Below are positions 42,006-51,424 of a stretch of DNA of 59,390 nucleotides, in pieces. Under the pieces are notes generated by a model. That model was not told the origin of the DNA. It searched no databases and was given only the letters and a program-made list of their open reading frames with translations. The DNA lies in assembly GCA_019638475.1 (NCBI GenBank), contig JAHBTR010000006.1:1-59390 (forward strand). The letters are read 5' to 3'. Position 1 is the stretch's first letter. Each line of letters starts with the position of its first letter. The stretch comes from Chitinophagaceae bacterium (GTDB lineage Bacteria; Bacteroidota; Bacteroidia; Chitinophagales; Chitinophagaceae). The position numbers and the translations under genes are program-made.

Positions 42006-45000
42006 ATGTTTCATCAAAACATTAAGTCATTATTATTCCTATTATGCTTAGTATTTTTTAGTGTAGTAAATAGTTCTGCACAAACTAAAGCTCAGGAAAC
42101 AGAAACTAAAGAAATTTACTTTCAACTTACAGCTATAAAAGTTCTTGATAAAGACAGCATACATGGATTAGTACATGGTGGAGCAAAATTAGGAATAAAA
42201 AAAGGCATGATAGGCTCAGTAAAAGGTATGTATTCAAAAAGCATAGATAGGTTTGATATGGAGTTAGGTTTTGCTTCTGTTCGTGTAGTAAACGATTCTG
42301 AAACATTGGTGCTTATGAGACCTATTGAAAAATATGCAGGGCAGGAAGATTTTGAAATTAAAAAAGGCGATTTTGTAGTTTTAAAGGTAGAGGTACCATT
42401 ATTGAAATACAGAAGTATTTTTTATGAATTAGGAGCTTTAAATATTTTCTTTGATGATGTATATGGAAAGTCATTTTATCATTTCTCCGATTTATTTTAT
42501 AACGACAGCAAAGAAATTGAAAATAACAATTTACAAAAAGCAGTTAATGATGTTGTTACCATTTACGATTATTTAAAAGACGATGAAGACCCTTCCTTCA
42601 AGGTTTTAAGAGAACCATTACAAAAAGGAAGGTATATAGGAAAAACTGTTTTTGAAGTGATGAGAGATTGCACACCAAGAGATATTTATTCATATTTGAA
42701 TTATGTAAAAACATATCCTAAATATTACATGGGTGCTCAATATAAAATAGGAGAAACATTTGCTACATGGGTACAAAATGGGGCATTTTACAGCAAATCA
42801 GAAATAAAAGATTCCGTTTTATTGTATGCAAAAAATCCTGCACAATTAAAAAAATTCTTAGATAAAAATAAAGCAACTATTGAAGCAGAAGATTTTGTTT
42901 ACAAATGGGCAATAGATGCTGTAGATGAACCAGATTCTGTATATGAAAAATCTATGCTTGCAGTGAGAACGGCATTAACTTATTTGCCAAATAATAATAC
43001 TTGGGGAACTTATTATTATACTTATGTTCAAAGATTAACTGAAAAAAAAGAGTATAAAAAAGCATTGCCCTTGTGCGATTCTTCTATTTATTTTTTCACT
43101 AAAGCAATTAACAACAATGCTGTTACATTATTGCTTTTTGAAAAATCAAGATGCTATTTTAATTTGGAACTTTACAAAGAATGTTTGGTTTCTTTAGAAA
43201 AAGGCTATGAATTTTTGAATAACCCTGCCAATAATGTACGAGAAACAACAAAGAAAAGTAGAACAATTTATTATTACAGAGTGAAAGCACTTTGCTATCA
43301 TCTGCTGCAAGATTATAAGCAAGCAATAGAAAATTATAGCATTGCCATAAAATTATACAAGAGTAGTGGAGAATCTTATAATCTTCAATCTGCCATTTCT
43401 ATGCAGGGATACTTGGCAGGCATTTATAAAAAACAAGGCGAACTACAAAAAGCCTTAGAAATTTATAATGAGCAATTAGCCCTTTACACCAAGCTAAACG
43501 ATAGAAAAAATATTGGCGTGGCTTTAGACAATATTGCATGGGTACAGTTTAGTTTAGCAGATTATAGAAAAGCTATTGTAAATTATTCCTCTGCAAAAGA
43601 AATTTATCTTTCATTTGATAATTATAGCGATGCAGGAAATGCTCAATCAAACATTGGACAAGCATATTGGAATTTGGGTAAATATGATTCTGCTATTGCT
43701 GCACATGAGCATGCTATTGAGTATGGAAAAATAGCTAACAACTTTTCTAACTTAGGTTATTCTTGGAAAAAAATTGGAGAATTATATAAAGCCACAGGCG
43801 AAAAAAATAAAGCATTCTCGGCTTATGACAGCTCTTCTCATTATTATACATTAGCAAAAGATACTGTAACATTAAGAGCATTATATTCTTCTTATGGAGA
43901 TATTTATTACAACGATAAGCAATACCAAAAAGCCTATGATACTTACACTATTTGGAATAATTTGAATAAAGCTGCAAACAATAAAACTGAAACAGTAAAC
44001 AGCCTGTATTGGTTGTCTGCTGCTTCTTTTTATTTCAATAATGACACATCTAAAAAATATAGTTTAGAATGTTTGCAACTTGCTAAAGAAATAGGCGATA
44101 AAAACAATGAATATTATGCCTACACCAATCTTGGTTCTTTAGAATATAAAGCCTTCAGTTATGATGAGGGAAATAAATATTTTAATGCAGCATTAAAAAT
44201 TGCTGTAGAACAAAAGAATAAAAGTTTAGAAGCTGCATTATATCGCACTATTGGCAGTTCATACAGTACCATGCTCGATTTTGATAAAGCGTTACCACTA
44301 ATAAATAAAGCAATAAAAATATACGATTCATTAGGTGATAAATCATCACTACCAAATACTTACAGAGTGTTAGGTAATGCAATGGAAGGCAAAGGCGATT
44401 TTTATGAAGCAAGAAGGCAATACCAGAAATCTATTGATATTGCTTACTCCATCAATAGTCGTGCAGATGTAGGCTATGGTTACAGTTCCTTAGTTTTCTT
44501 GTGCATTATTCAAGGTGAACTTGCCAAAGCAGAACAAGCTGTTGATAGCACTTATAATATTTATAAGGACTTAAACAACAACTTTCAAATGGGTATAGCT
44601 TATCAAAACAAAGGGGCAGTATATCAAGCTAAAAATGATGGTGTTAATGCTGTAAAATATTATAGCATGGCAGATAGTATTTTTATTCAAGAAAAAGATG
44701 CATTCAGCCAAAGTGTTTGTCAAACAAATATTGGTTGTGTATATTACTATCAAGCAGATTATGATAATGCTCTAAAATATTTTTATGCTGCCGATTCTTT
44801 ATTAAATACCATAAAACTTATTACAGAAGCACATATTCTTTCTCCTATTAATATTGGTGAAGTTTATTACTACAAAAAAGATTATGCCAAAGCAGAACCT
44901 TTTCTTGTAAAAGGCTATAAAATGGCAGTAGAAAAAAATGCAGGTAGAATGAAAACGATTGGCTCTTCATTTTTGGGCACACTATACTATGAATTGAAAA

Positions 45001-46808
45001 AATACGATGTAAGTGAAAAGTATTTATTAGAAGGTTTTGCATTGGCTGAAAAAAGCAATGAAGCAGATTTATACATTAATTCAGGTATGTATTTGGGTAA
45101 ATTATACACCATACTAAACCAACCTACAAAAGCAGAAGAATACTTTAGAAAAACCATCAATTTTACTAAAACAATAGACAATAGTAAATATACATGGATG
45201 GCATTGTATGAGTATGGCTTAAACCAATACAATCAAAACAAAATGGATACTGCTATTGTATATTTTAAACAAGCAGTAGAAATAATAGAAACTGGCTCTC
45301 AAAATTTATTTGGTGGTGCAGAAGCAAAAAAAATATATAGTGCCGATGAAAGAAAAGTAGATTTGTACAATAAATTAGTAGCTGCCTTAGCTAAATTAAA
45401 TAAAACAGATGAAGCATTGTATTATGCCAACAAAGGCAATGTACAGGCTGTAAAAGAAAAAACAGAAAGTGCAGGTATTAGCACTACTGATAAAGAAAAA
45501 GAAGATGCTATAAAAAAAGGTGGCGAATTATTGCAAAAGAAAAATGCAGTATCAGAAGCTATTGCAAAAGAAAAAGCCAAACCCGAAAAAGAACAAAACA
45601 AACAACTAATTGCCTCTTTAGAAAGTGTAAAAAGCGTTGCAGAATCTGACTATGCAAATTATATAGATGGATTAATCAAAAAATATCCAGATATGCAATC
45701 TTATTTTTCTAATACCAACCCTAATGATTTTAGAAATTATATAGAATACATACCAGATAATACTTTAGTGGCTTTATATATTGTAAACGATAATCAGTTA
45801 TTCATTTTTACAGTTACCAGCAAAGAAACTTCTATTAAAACTGTTCCATTAAATCAAGATATTAATAAACAAGCTGCAAGGTTATTAAGCATTTTGCGTA
45901 ATCCTAATAATGTTACAGGCACAAGAAGTGTAACACTAAGAAGCTCTTTAAAACCAACAGATGATGTAAGAGGCGACTTCAAAAAAGAAGCAACAGAATT
46001 ATACAACTTACTTATAACACCAATAGCAGAAGACCTAAAAGGAAAAGAAAATTTATGTGTAATAACCAATGGAAGGCTTGGTAGCATTCCTTTTCAATCA
46101 TTAGGAAGATTAGATGAAAAAAATAATTTTCATTTTTTGATGGAAGATTATGCAATATTCTACACAAGTAAAATTGACATTTTTGCTAAAATGTATAAAA
46201 GCAGAAAAATGGAATCTTCTTTAGCCATTTTTGGCAATCCCGATAAAAGTCTTCCTGGTGCTACAATAGAAGCAGAAGAAATTGCAAAAATTATTCCTAA
46301 TGCTACAGTATATGTAGAAGATAAAGCCACAGAAAGTAAAGCAAAAGAAAGTTTGCAGAAATATAATTACATACATTTTGCTACACATGGTGTTTTAGAT
46401 TATACAGACTTTAATGAATCTTATTTATTATTTGCACCAGACGATAATGGAATGAGTGATGGAAAATTAACCATCAAAGAAATTAATGGATTAAGCAAAC
46501 AAACCAATAGCATGGTAGTTTTATCTGCTTGCGAAACTGCTGTATCTAAAGAAGAAGTAAAAGGTTGGTACATATCTCCTGCCAATGCTTTTTTAACCAA
46601 CAGAGTAGATGCTGTTTTAGGCAGCTTATGGAAAGTGCCAGATGAAACAACCAATTTATTGTTACAAGAATTTTATAAAAATATAGAACAGAAAAAAATG
46701 ACAAAAGCAGAAGCCTTACGTCATGCACAAGCTACAGTAAGCCAAAAGCCAGAATATAGTCATCCGTTTTATTGGAGTGCATTTGTATTATATGGAGAGT
46801 GGAGATAG
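42006..46808 (+). CDS. secreted TPR-repeat CHAT-domain protein
   Basis: A 1600-aa exported protein. Signal peptide: MFHQNIKSLLFLLCLVFFSV ending SSAQ. Residues about 30-330 are an unassigned region (AIKVLDKDSIHGLVHGGAKLGI). From about 330 to 1130 run many TPR or Sel1-like helical pairs with alternating A/Y/G positions (EKSRCYFNLELYKECLVSLEKGYEF, NIAWVQFSLADYRKAIVNY, NIGEVYYYKKDYAKAEPFL). A charged linker (KKNAVSEAIAKEKAKPEKEQ, about 1180) leads to a CHAT domain (about 1240-1600), a caspase-like protease fold, with the His in YIHFATHGVLD (about 1460) and the Cys in VVLSACETAVS (about 1508). Both catalytic residues are present. The role is unknown; the CHAT family acts in proteolytic signalling. 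The start is the ATG at 42006, not an upstream TTG. Confidence 0.87.
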   Translation: MFHQNIKSLLFLLCLVFFSVVNSSAQTKAQETETKEIYFQLTAIKVLDKDSIHGLVHGGAKLGIKKGMIGSVKGMYSKSIDRFDMELGFASVRVVNDSETLVLMRPIEKYAGQEDFEIKKGDFVVLKVEVPLLKYRSIFYELGALNIFFDDVYGKSFYHFSDLFYNDSKEIENNNLQKAVNDVVTIYDYLKDDEDPSFKVLREPLQKGRYIGKTVFEVMRDCTPRDIYSYLNYVKTYPKYYMGAQYKIGETFATWVQNGAFYSKSEIKDSVLLYAKNPAQLKKFLDKNKATIEAEDFVYKWAIDAVDEPDSVYEKSMLAVRTALTYLPNNNTWGTYYYTYVQRLTEKKEYKKALPLCDSSIYFFTKAINNNAVTLLLFEKSRCYFNLELYKECLVSLEKGYEFLNNPANNVRETTKKSRTIYYYRVKALCYHLLQDYKQAIENYSIAIKLYKSSGESYNLQSAISMQGYLAGIYKKQGELQKALEIYNEQLALYTKLNDRKNIGVALDNIAWVQFSLADYRKAIVNYSSAKEIYLSFDNYSDAGNAQSNIGQAYWNLGKYDSAIAAHEHAIEYGKIANNFSNLGYSWKKIGELYKATGEKNKAFSAYDSSSHYYTLAKDTVTLRALYSSYGDIYYNDKQYQKAYDTYTIWNNLNKAANNKTETVNSLYWLSAASFYFNNDTSKKYSLECLQLAKEIGDKNNEYYAYTNLGSLEYKAFSYDEGNKYFNAALKIAVEQKNKSLEAALYRTIGSSYSTMLDFDKALPLINKAIKIYDSLGDKSSLPNTYRVLGNAMEGKGDFYEARRQYQKSIDIAYSINSRADVGYGYSSLVFLCIIQGELAKAEQAVDSTYNIYKDLNNNFQMGIAYQNKGAVYQAKNDGVNAVKYYSMADSIFIQEKDAFSQSVCQTNIGCVYYYQADYDNALKYFYAADSLLNTIKLITEAHILSPINIGEVYYYKKDYAKAEPFLVKGYKMAVEKNAGRMKTIGSSFLGTLYYELKKYDVSEKYLLEGFALAEKSNEADLYINSGMYLGKLYTILNQPTKAEEYFRKTINFTKTIDNSKYTWMALYEYGLNQYNQNKMDTAIVYFKQAVEIIETGSQNLFGGAEAKKIYSADERKVDLYNKLVAALAKLNKTDEALYYANKGNVQAVKEKTESAGISTTDKEKEDAIKKGGELLQKKNAVSEAIAKEKAKPEKEQNKQLIASLESVKSVAESDYANYIDGLIKKYPDMQSYFSNTNPNDFRNYIEYIPDNTLVALYIVNDNQLFIFTVTSKETSIKTVPLNQDINKQAARLLSILRNPNNVTGTRSVTLRSSLKPTDDVRGDFKKEATELYNLLITPIAEDLKGKENLCVITNGRLGSIPFQSLGRLDEKNNFHFLMEDYAIFYTSKIDIFAKMYKSRKMESSLAIFGNPDKSLPGATIEAEEIAKIIPNATVYVEDKATESKAKESLQKYNYIHFATHGVLDYTDFNESYLLFAPDDNGMSDGKLTIKEINGLSKQTNSMVVLSACETAVSKEEVKGWYISPANAFLTNRVDAVLGSLWKVPDETTNLLLQEFYKNIEQKKMTKAEALRHAQATVSQKPEYSHPFYWSAFVLYGEWR

Positions 46809-46838
46809 ATTTTTTGTTTGGAGCTTTTTCTTTCTCAT

Positions 46839-46930
46839 CATCTTCTCTTCGTTGGCTTTTGTGTATTGGGTAAGGGAAGATGCGTAACAAAAAGTTCCTA
46901 CCCTTAGCACAAGGCTTTGGAGAAAACATT
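46839..46930 (+). repeat. family C repeat, copy 2
   Basis: CATCTTCTCTTCGTTGGC ... TAAGGGAAGATGCGTAACAA then CTTAGCACAAGGCTTTGGAG: palindrome plus tail, matching copy 1. The stretch 46809-47015 holds only this. Confidence 0.65.
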
Positions 46931-47015
46931 GCTGATAAAAATTAGCAATATCAATAAAATTATTTTTTGAACAGTAGCGTGATAGTATAAATTTGCGAGT
47001 TGTATGCAAGCCTAA

Positions 47016-47447
47016 ATGACAGTCCGTAATTACATATCAGCCTTAACTATTTTTGTTTTGACACTTGTTATTTATTCATGCAAGATATCACCCAAACTTG
47101 CATTTAAAGTATCGCATCTTGACACAACAATTAAAGCGACAAAAATTTCAATTTCAGAACTTGCAAACAACTATAAAAATTATCAAGGACAATACATTGA
47201 AACAACAGGAAAATTTTACCAAGCGTTTGAGGAGTTTGCTATTTATACGGACAAAAACTTACTGACAGGCGAAGCACAAGGCTTTTGGTTGGGCATTGAC
47301 AAAGACTTAAATATTGACAACTCATCCTTTGACAAAATGAATGGAAAACGAGTAACAATTAAAGGCATTATTGACACCACACACAAAGGACATTTAAGTT
47401 CTTATTTGGCGACAATAACAAAGATTTATTTTTGGGAACAGCAATAA
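47016..47447 (+). CDS. small lipoprotein with OB-fold-like domain
   Basis: A 143-aa protein with a lipoprotein signal: hydrophobic ISALTIFVLTLVIYSC with the lipidated Cys at about 22. The mature part (YQGQYIETTGKFYQAFEEFAIY, GFWLGIDKDL, MNGKRVTIKGIIDTTHKGH, LATITKIYFW) alternates strands as in small OB-fold proteins. No family is recognised. Codon use (GAC, ACA, CAA, ACT) is unlike the neighbouring housekeeping genes and it lies between dispersed repeats, so it is probably acquired. Confidence 0.6.
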   Translation: MTVRNYISALTIFVLTLVIYSCKISPKLAFKVSHLDTTIKATKISISELANNYKNYQGQYIETTGKFYQAFEEFAIYTDKNLLTGEAQGFWLGIDKDLNIDNSSFDKMNGKRVTIKGIIDTTHKGHLSSYLATITKIYFWEQQ

Positions 47448-47505
47448 AATTATTCAATTATGGATAGAGAAGTATCAGTTTCAAACAAAATGAAAGGAAT
47501 GTTCC

Positions 47506-47631
47506 TCTCCGCAGAGTGTTCTTTTTAGGCTTTTGTGAAAGGTTAAGACACTCTGCAAAATTAATATACTAATACCTCAGAGTCCCTTGTCCAATACACA
47601 AAGCTATACAAGGAGAGTCTTTGGAAACGAA
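47506..47631 (+). repeat. family D repeat, copy 1
   Basis: 126 bp with two hairpins: CGCAGAGTG.../...ACACTCTGC and CAGAGTCC.../...GGAGAGTCT. Copy 2 at 54055-54180 matches at about 92% by eye. The CWC gene starts 24 bp downstream. Confidence 0.8.
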
Positions 47632-47654
47632 AAATTTCTCAAAAAAAGGAATAT

Positions 47655-47963
47655 ATGACATATATAGACTTGAAAAATCTTTCTGAAGAAAAGATATATT
47701 CGCAATTTGAATATGTAAAATCAATTATTAGTAATTATGTAACTTCCAACAAAAATATGCCTCAACGCGAAATAAAAATATGTTTCCGTTGCAAAAATAG
47801 TTTTGAGTGCAAAGTGGGCAGCATTACTGAATGTCAGTGTACACAAATACAATTAAGCATAGAAGAAAGAGCCTACATTGATAACAAGTATGAAGATTGT
47901 ATATGTATAAATTGTTTGTACCAGTTAAGGCAAGAATATTTGTTATACCAATTTGATGTATAA
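47655..47963 (+). CDS. cysteine-rich CWC family protein
   Basis: A 102-aa protein whose C-terminal half has CFRCKNSFEC (about 44-53), ECQCTQIQL (about 60-68) and CICINCLYQL (about 82-91). The spacing CxxC-x4-C...CxC...CxCxxCL is that of the Cys_rich_CWC family, a probable metal-binding domain of unknown function; here the middle motif reads CQC instead of CWC. The N-terminal 40 residues are helical and unassigned. It lies 24 bp after a family D repeat. Confidence 0.7.
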   Translation: MTYIDLKNLSEEKIYSQFEYVKSIISNYVTSNKNMPQREIKICFRCKNSFECKVGSITECQCTQIQLSIEERAYIDNKYEDCICINCLYQLRQEYLLYQFDV

Positions 47964-48008
47964 TTTAGTCCAAAATGATTTGGTATAATGCCGATGCAAT
48001 AGCTGTTT

Positions 48009-48047
48009 CCCGATGCAATCGGGATTACAGATATACTTTCGGTATTA
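48009..48047 (+). repeat. short palindrome plus family G copy
   Basis: CCCGATGCAATCGGG (48010-48024) is a near-perfect palindrome. Next to it, ATTACAGATATACTTTCGG then TATTA is the inverted family G repeat (reverse complement of 537-560). Confidence 0.5.
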
Positions 48048-48129
48048 TTAAAAGAAAAAAAGGATTAATAAACAATAAACTTTCTGCTTATTTAAGTGGG
48101 AAGTTTTACTTTTGGATAAAGTAATTTTT

Positions 48130-48711
48130 ATGAAATTCTCTACAGATGAATTATTAACAGTAACATTTACACTTTTTGCAGTAATAGATATTGTAGGGTC
48201 TATACCTCTATTAATTTCGTTAAAAGATAAAATGGGCGGCACTATTCGTTCATTTCAGGCAACCATTGTATCTGGTATTTTAATGATTTTATTTTTATTT
48301 CTTGGAAATTCTTTTTTGGGAATTTTAGGTATAGATGTAAAAAGTTTTGCAGTAGGTGGTTCAATAGTTATATTTTTATTAGGATTAGAAATGGTTTTGG
48401 GGCACGAAATTTTTAAAGGCGATAAAGATGCTAAAGCAGGTACTGTAGTGCCTATTGCTTTTCCTGTAATTGCAGGTAGTGGCACATTGACAACAGTAAT
48501 GAGTTTAAAAGCCAACTTTAATGAAACAGTTATACTTATTGGTATTTTAATAAATCTTGTTATTATTTATACTGCATTAAAATCATTAAATTTAATAGAA
48601 CATTTGTTGGGCAAAGCAGGTTTATTAGCAGTAAGAAAATTTTTTGGTGTAATATTACTAGCTATTGCTGTAAAAATTTTTAGTGCTAATATTAGTTCGT
48701 TTGGAAAGTAG
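48130..48711 (+). CDS. MarC family integral membrane protein
   Basis: A 193-aa inner-membrane protein with six hydrophobic spans, typical of the MarC/SNARE-like family (LLTVTFTLFAVIDIVGSIPLLISL, FAVGGSIVIFLLGLEMVLG, VPIAFPVIAGSGTLTTVMSL). It was once linked to antibiotic resistance, but its function is unproven. The chosen ATG at 48130 starts the first span; an upstream TTG would add six residues. A weak AAACTTTC/GGGAAGTTT hairpin lies before it. Confidence 0.88.
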   Translation: MKFSTDELLTVTFTLFAVIDIVGSIPLLISLKDKMGGTIRSFQATIVSGILMILFLFLGNSFLGILGIDVKSFAVGGSIVIFLLGLEMVLGHEIFKGDKDAKAGTVVPIAFPVIAGSGTLTTVMSLKANFNETVILIGILINLVIIYTALKSLNLIEHLLGKAGLLAVRKFFGVILLAIAVKIFSANISSFGK

Positions 48712-48776
48712 GGGATTGAGCTATTGATAAAGGGTAATAGTTTAAATTAAAACACCTTAACTTTAAAGAAAAAATT

Positions 48777-48998
48777 ATGAGTGTAGCCGAATATAAAGAA
48801 AGCATTAAGCAATTGGTTGATACAACCAACAATGAATTATTACTGCAACACTGGAAAAAGCAATTAGAATGGGATATTGAACACGAAACAACAGTTGAAC
48901 TGAATGACGAAGAATTAAATTTAGTTAAAGAAGGATTGACAGACTATGAAAGCGGTAATTATATTTCATTGGAAGAATTTATTAATCAAAGAAAATGA
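48777..48998 (+). CDS. putative antitoxin of a ParE/RelE-type system (orphan)
   Basis: A 73-aa protein with an acidic N-terminal helix and the C-terminal motif VKEGLTDYESGNYISLEEFINQRK, typical of antitoxins placed directly before RelE/ParE toxins in Bacteroidota. An ATG at 48995 overlaps its TGA stop, as in coupled toxin-antitoxin genes, but that following frame (48995-49087) gives only 30 residues (MIAYPIVVTKKANVDELSRY...) before a stop, so the cognate toxin appears truncated. It converges tail to tail with the ParE-like pseudogene below. Confidence 0.6.
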   Translation: MSVAEYKESIKQLVDTTNNELLLQHWKKQLEWDIEHETTVELNDEELNLVKEGLTDYESGNYISLEEFINQRK

Positions 48999-49275
48999 TT
49001 GCTTATCCTATTGTTGTTACCAAGAAAGCCAATGTAGATGAACTTAGTCGATATTTTATAAACAACTCTGTTATGTGGAGTAATTAAAATACTATAGGCA
49101 TTTACTTGTCTTGTTGTTTTACCTATGTATGGCTGTGTTTCAAGTAATTTTAAATGCCTGTCTATATTTTCCTGAAATTTAATAGCAACGGTCATTCCCC
49201 AATTCTCTTCCAAATACACCAATAATTTATACAACTGATGTACAAAGCGTTTTTTCTTACTATTATGTACGCCAT
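48986..49275 (-). pseudogene. ParE/RelE-type toxin with a frameshift in a poly-A tract
   Basis: Frame after the shift encodes KRFVHQLYKLLVYLEENWGM ... LKLLETQPYIGKTTRQV ... ILITPHNRVVYKIS, a ParE/RelE toxin. The natural start is an ATG at 49275 (MAYIIVRK), overlapping the end of the upstream antitoxin by 11 nt, but that frame must shift by one base to join the rest. The shift falls in an A6 run (T6 at 49250-49255 on the plus strand); one extra A would restore a 97-aa toxin. Either a real mutation, slippage, or a sequencing error. Confidence 0.65.
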
Positions 49276-49490
49276 CTTGCAGTAAGATTTAGGTAGGCTT
49301 CTTCCGATATGATGTCTTTATCGTCAGGTTCATTTAACAGATTGGAAAGTTCTGTTTGTTGTTCCAAAGAAAGTTCGTTCCACCAATCATTTTGTTTGGC
49401 TTCAAGAATAGTTTTAGCTTCATTTAACAAAGCATCATCTTCGCAGTTATCTACCAAAAGGCGAACCTGATTTTTTAATTGAATATCCAT
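49263..49490 (-). CDS. putative antitoxin paired with the ParE-like gene
   Basis: A 75-aa acidic protein (MDIQLKNQVRLLVDNCEDDA...), with a C-terminal NEPDDKDIISEEAYLNLTARW motif. It lies directly upstream of the ParE-like toxin frame and overlaps its ATG by 11 nt, the usual order of antitoxin then toxin. No DNA-binding motif is obvious, so the assignment rests on context. Confidence 0.65.
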   Translation of the reverse strand: MDIQLKNQVRLLVDNCEDDALLNEAKTILEAKQNDWWNELSLEQQTELSNLLNEPDDKDIISEEAYLNLTARWRT

Positions 49491-49737
49491 ACAAAATAAT
49501 TTATTAGCCCAAATATACTAAAACTACACAGCAATATAGTTTTTTTTGGCATAACATTTTTATGAAAAAAATGTTATACACCCGTTTTTTTCTATTGTGT
49601 CTATATAGCTACATTATTCTTCTATTGATATAAGTAATTCACTTTTAGTTCACAGTTTTATTTGAACATTTTTGCAGCAAGTATTTTATGTTTATTTTGG
49701 ACGGCTTTCATTTTTCATTTTATATAAAAAACAACAC

Positions 49738-50799
49738 ATGAGCAAATTAGCTTTAACTTACGATGACATTCAATTAGTACCTGCTTTTTCTAATATTTCT
49801 TCCAGAAAAAATATTGATTTAACCACACAAGTTACCAAACGTTATGGTTTGCGTATGCCATTGGTAGCTTCTTGTATGGACACAGTTTGTGAAAGTGAAA
49901 TGGCTATTGCTATGGCAGAAATGGGTGGTGTAGGTTGTGTGCACAGATTTATGAGCATAGAACAACAAACCAATGAAGTAGCTACTGTAGTGAATGCTTT
50001 GCAAGATGATGCTATTAAATTTTTATGGAATGTACAAAATACCGATTGGACTTTTACAAAAGCAATTCCTATAATGGCTGCTGTAGGAGCTAATGGAGAT
50101 TTTGCAGAACGTGCTATTGCATTGGTTAATGCAGGTGCCAATATTATTTTGATTGATGTAGCTCATGGGCATCATGAAAATGTACAACAAGCTATTGCTA
50201 TACTGAAAAAAACTTTACCTACTCATATAGATTTTATTGCAGGCAATATTGCCAGTGCTCAAGCTGCTAAAGATTTAGAAGCATGGCAGGCAGATGGTTT
50301 AAGGGTTGGTGTAGGTGGTGGCTCTTTATGTACTACACGTTTAAAAACAGGTTTTGGCGTTCCTAATGTTACTTGCTTACAAGAAATTGTAGCTGTAACA
50401 TCTTTGCCAGTAATGGCAGATGGAGGCATTAGAACAAGTGGCGATATTGCTAAAGCATTGGCATTAGGAAGCAGTTGTGTAATGCTTGGTTCTTTAATTG
50501 CTGGAACAAAAGAAGCACCAGGACAAATGATAGAGAAATCTTCTGGATTGTATAAACGTTATAGAGGAGCTGCAAGTTTAGAAACCAAAATGGTACACAA
50601 TCAGGTGCAAAGAAATGTAGAAGGAGAAAGCACTGTAATTCCTTTTAAAGGAGGGGCAAAATTTGTAATAGAAAGTTTATTAGATGGAGTAAGAAGTGCT
50701 TTTTCTTATGGTGGAGCTAATAATATAAAGCAATTTAAACCAGAGTGGGTACAAGTAACCAATGCAGGACTTACTGAAGCAAGACCACATTTATTATAA
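49738..50799 (+). CDS. CBS-less IMP dehydrogenase / GMP reductase family protein
   Basis: A 353-aa TIM-barrel enzyme of purine nucleotide metabolism. The catalytic Cys loop is [17 protein letters not shown] (about 200-216), followed by [20 protein letters not shown] (about 233-252) and the flap region [10 protein letters not shown]. It lacks the tandem CBS domains of most IMPDHs and lacks the Arg-Tyr pair of the IMPDH flap; the flap is short ([16 protein letters not shown]), as in GMP reductases. GuaC-type GMP reductase or a CBS-less IMPDH are both possible; I favour the former. The ATG at 49738 is chosen because family similarity starts there. The next gene downstream is a nucleotide-related DUF1599 protein. 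Confidence 0.82.
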   Translation: MSKLALTYDDIQLVPAFSNISSRKNIDLTTQVTKRYGLRMPLVASCMDTVCESEMAIAMAEMGGVGCVHRFMSIEQQTNEVATVVNALQDDAIKFLWNVQNTDWTFTKAIPIMAAVGANGDFAERAIALVNAGANIILIDVAHGHHENVQQAIAILKKTLPTHIDFIAGNIASAQAAKDLEAWQADGLRVGVGGGSLCTTRLKTGFGVPNVTCLQEIVAVTSLPVMADGGIRTSGDIAKALALGSSCVMLGSLIAGTKEAPGQMIEKSSGLYKRYRGAASLETKMVHNQVQRNVEGESTVIPFKGGAKFVIESLLDGVRSAFSYGGANNIKQFKPEWVQVTNAGLTEARPHLL

Positions 50800-50871
50800 A
50801 ATATATTTCAGTTTGTTTGCAACACTTTCATCTTTTATCTTGCAGCACTTGTAAGAGAAAAATAATTAAAC

Positions 50872-51417
50872 ATGAGTAATACCAATCAGCAATATGATGT
50901 TGTAGTAGAGCAGTGTAAAGATATTTTTATAAAAAAAACAAAAGACTATGGCACTGCTTGGAGGGTGTTAAGACCTATTAGTGTTATAGACCAAATTTTT
51001 ATCAAGGCTTTACGCATAAGAACTATTCAAAATAAACAACAACAATTAGTAGATGATAATATTGCTGATGAATTTAAAGGCATTATTAACTATGCTGTTA
51101 TTGGGCTAATACAATTAGAACTGAAAGAATCTTTTATTGAAGAATTACTTGTAGATAAAGTTCTTACTCTTTACAACAAACAAATACAATTTGCCAAAGA
51201 TACCATGCTTAATAAAAACCATGATTATGGAGAAGCATGGAGAGAAATGAGTCAAGAAAGTTTTGCTGATTTAATTTTAATGAAGCTACAACGCATCAAA
51301 CAAATATTAAACAATGATGGCAAAACAATTATTAGTGAAGGCATAGATGCCAACTATGTAGATATTATTAATTACAGTGTATTTGCCTTAATACTAATAA
51401 TAGAAGAAGTGCATTAA
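50872..51417 (+). CDS. DUF1599 (nucleotide modification associated) protein
   Basis: A 181-aa protein with two similar halves: CKDIFIKKTKDYGTAWRVLRP... KALRIRTIQ (about 12-52) and AKDTMLNKNHDYGEAWREMSQ... MKLQRIKQI (about 104-144). The repeated K-x-x-DYG-x-AWR motif is the DUF1599 signature. The family is associated with nucleotide modification; its biochemical activity is not established. It may be cotranscribed with the IMPDH/GMP reductase gene 72 bp upstream. Confidence 0.85.
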   Translation: MSNTNQQYDVVVEQCKDIFIKKTKDYGTAWRVLRPISVIDQIFIKALRIRTIQNKQQQLVDDNIADEFKGIINYAVIGLIQLELKESFIEELLVDKVLTLYNKQIQFAKDTMLNKNHDYGEAWREMSQESFADLILMKLQRIKQILNNDGKTIISEGIDANYVDIINYSVFALILIIEEVH

Positions 51418-51424
51418 AATACTA

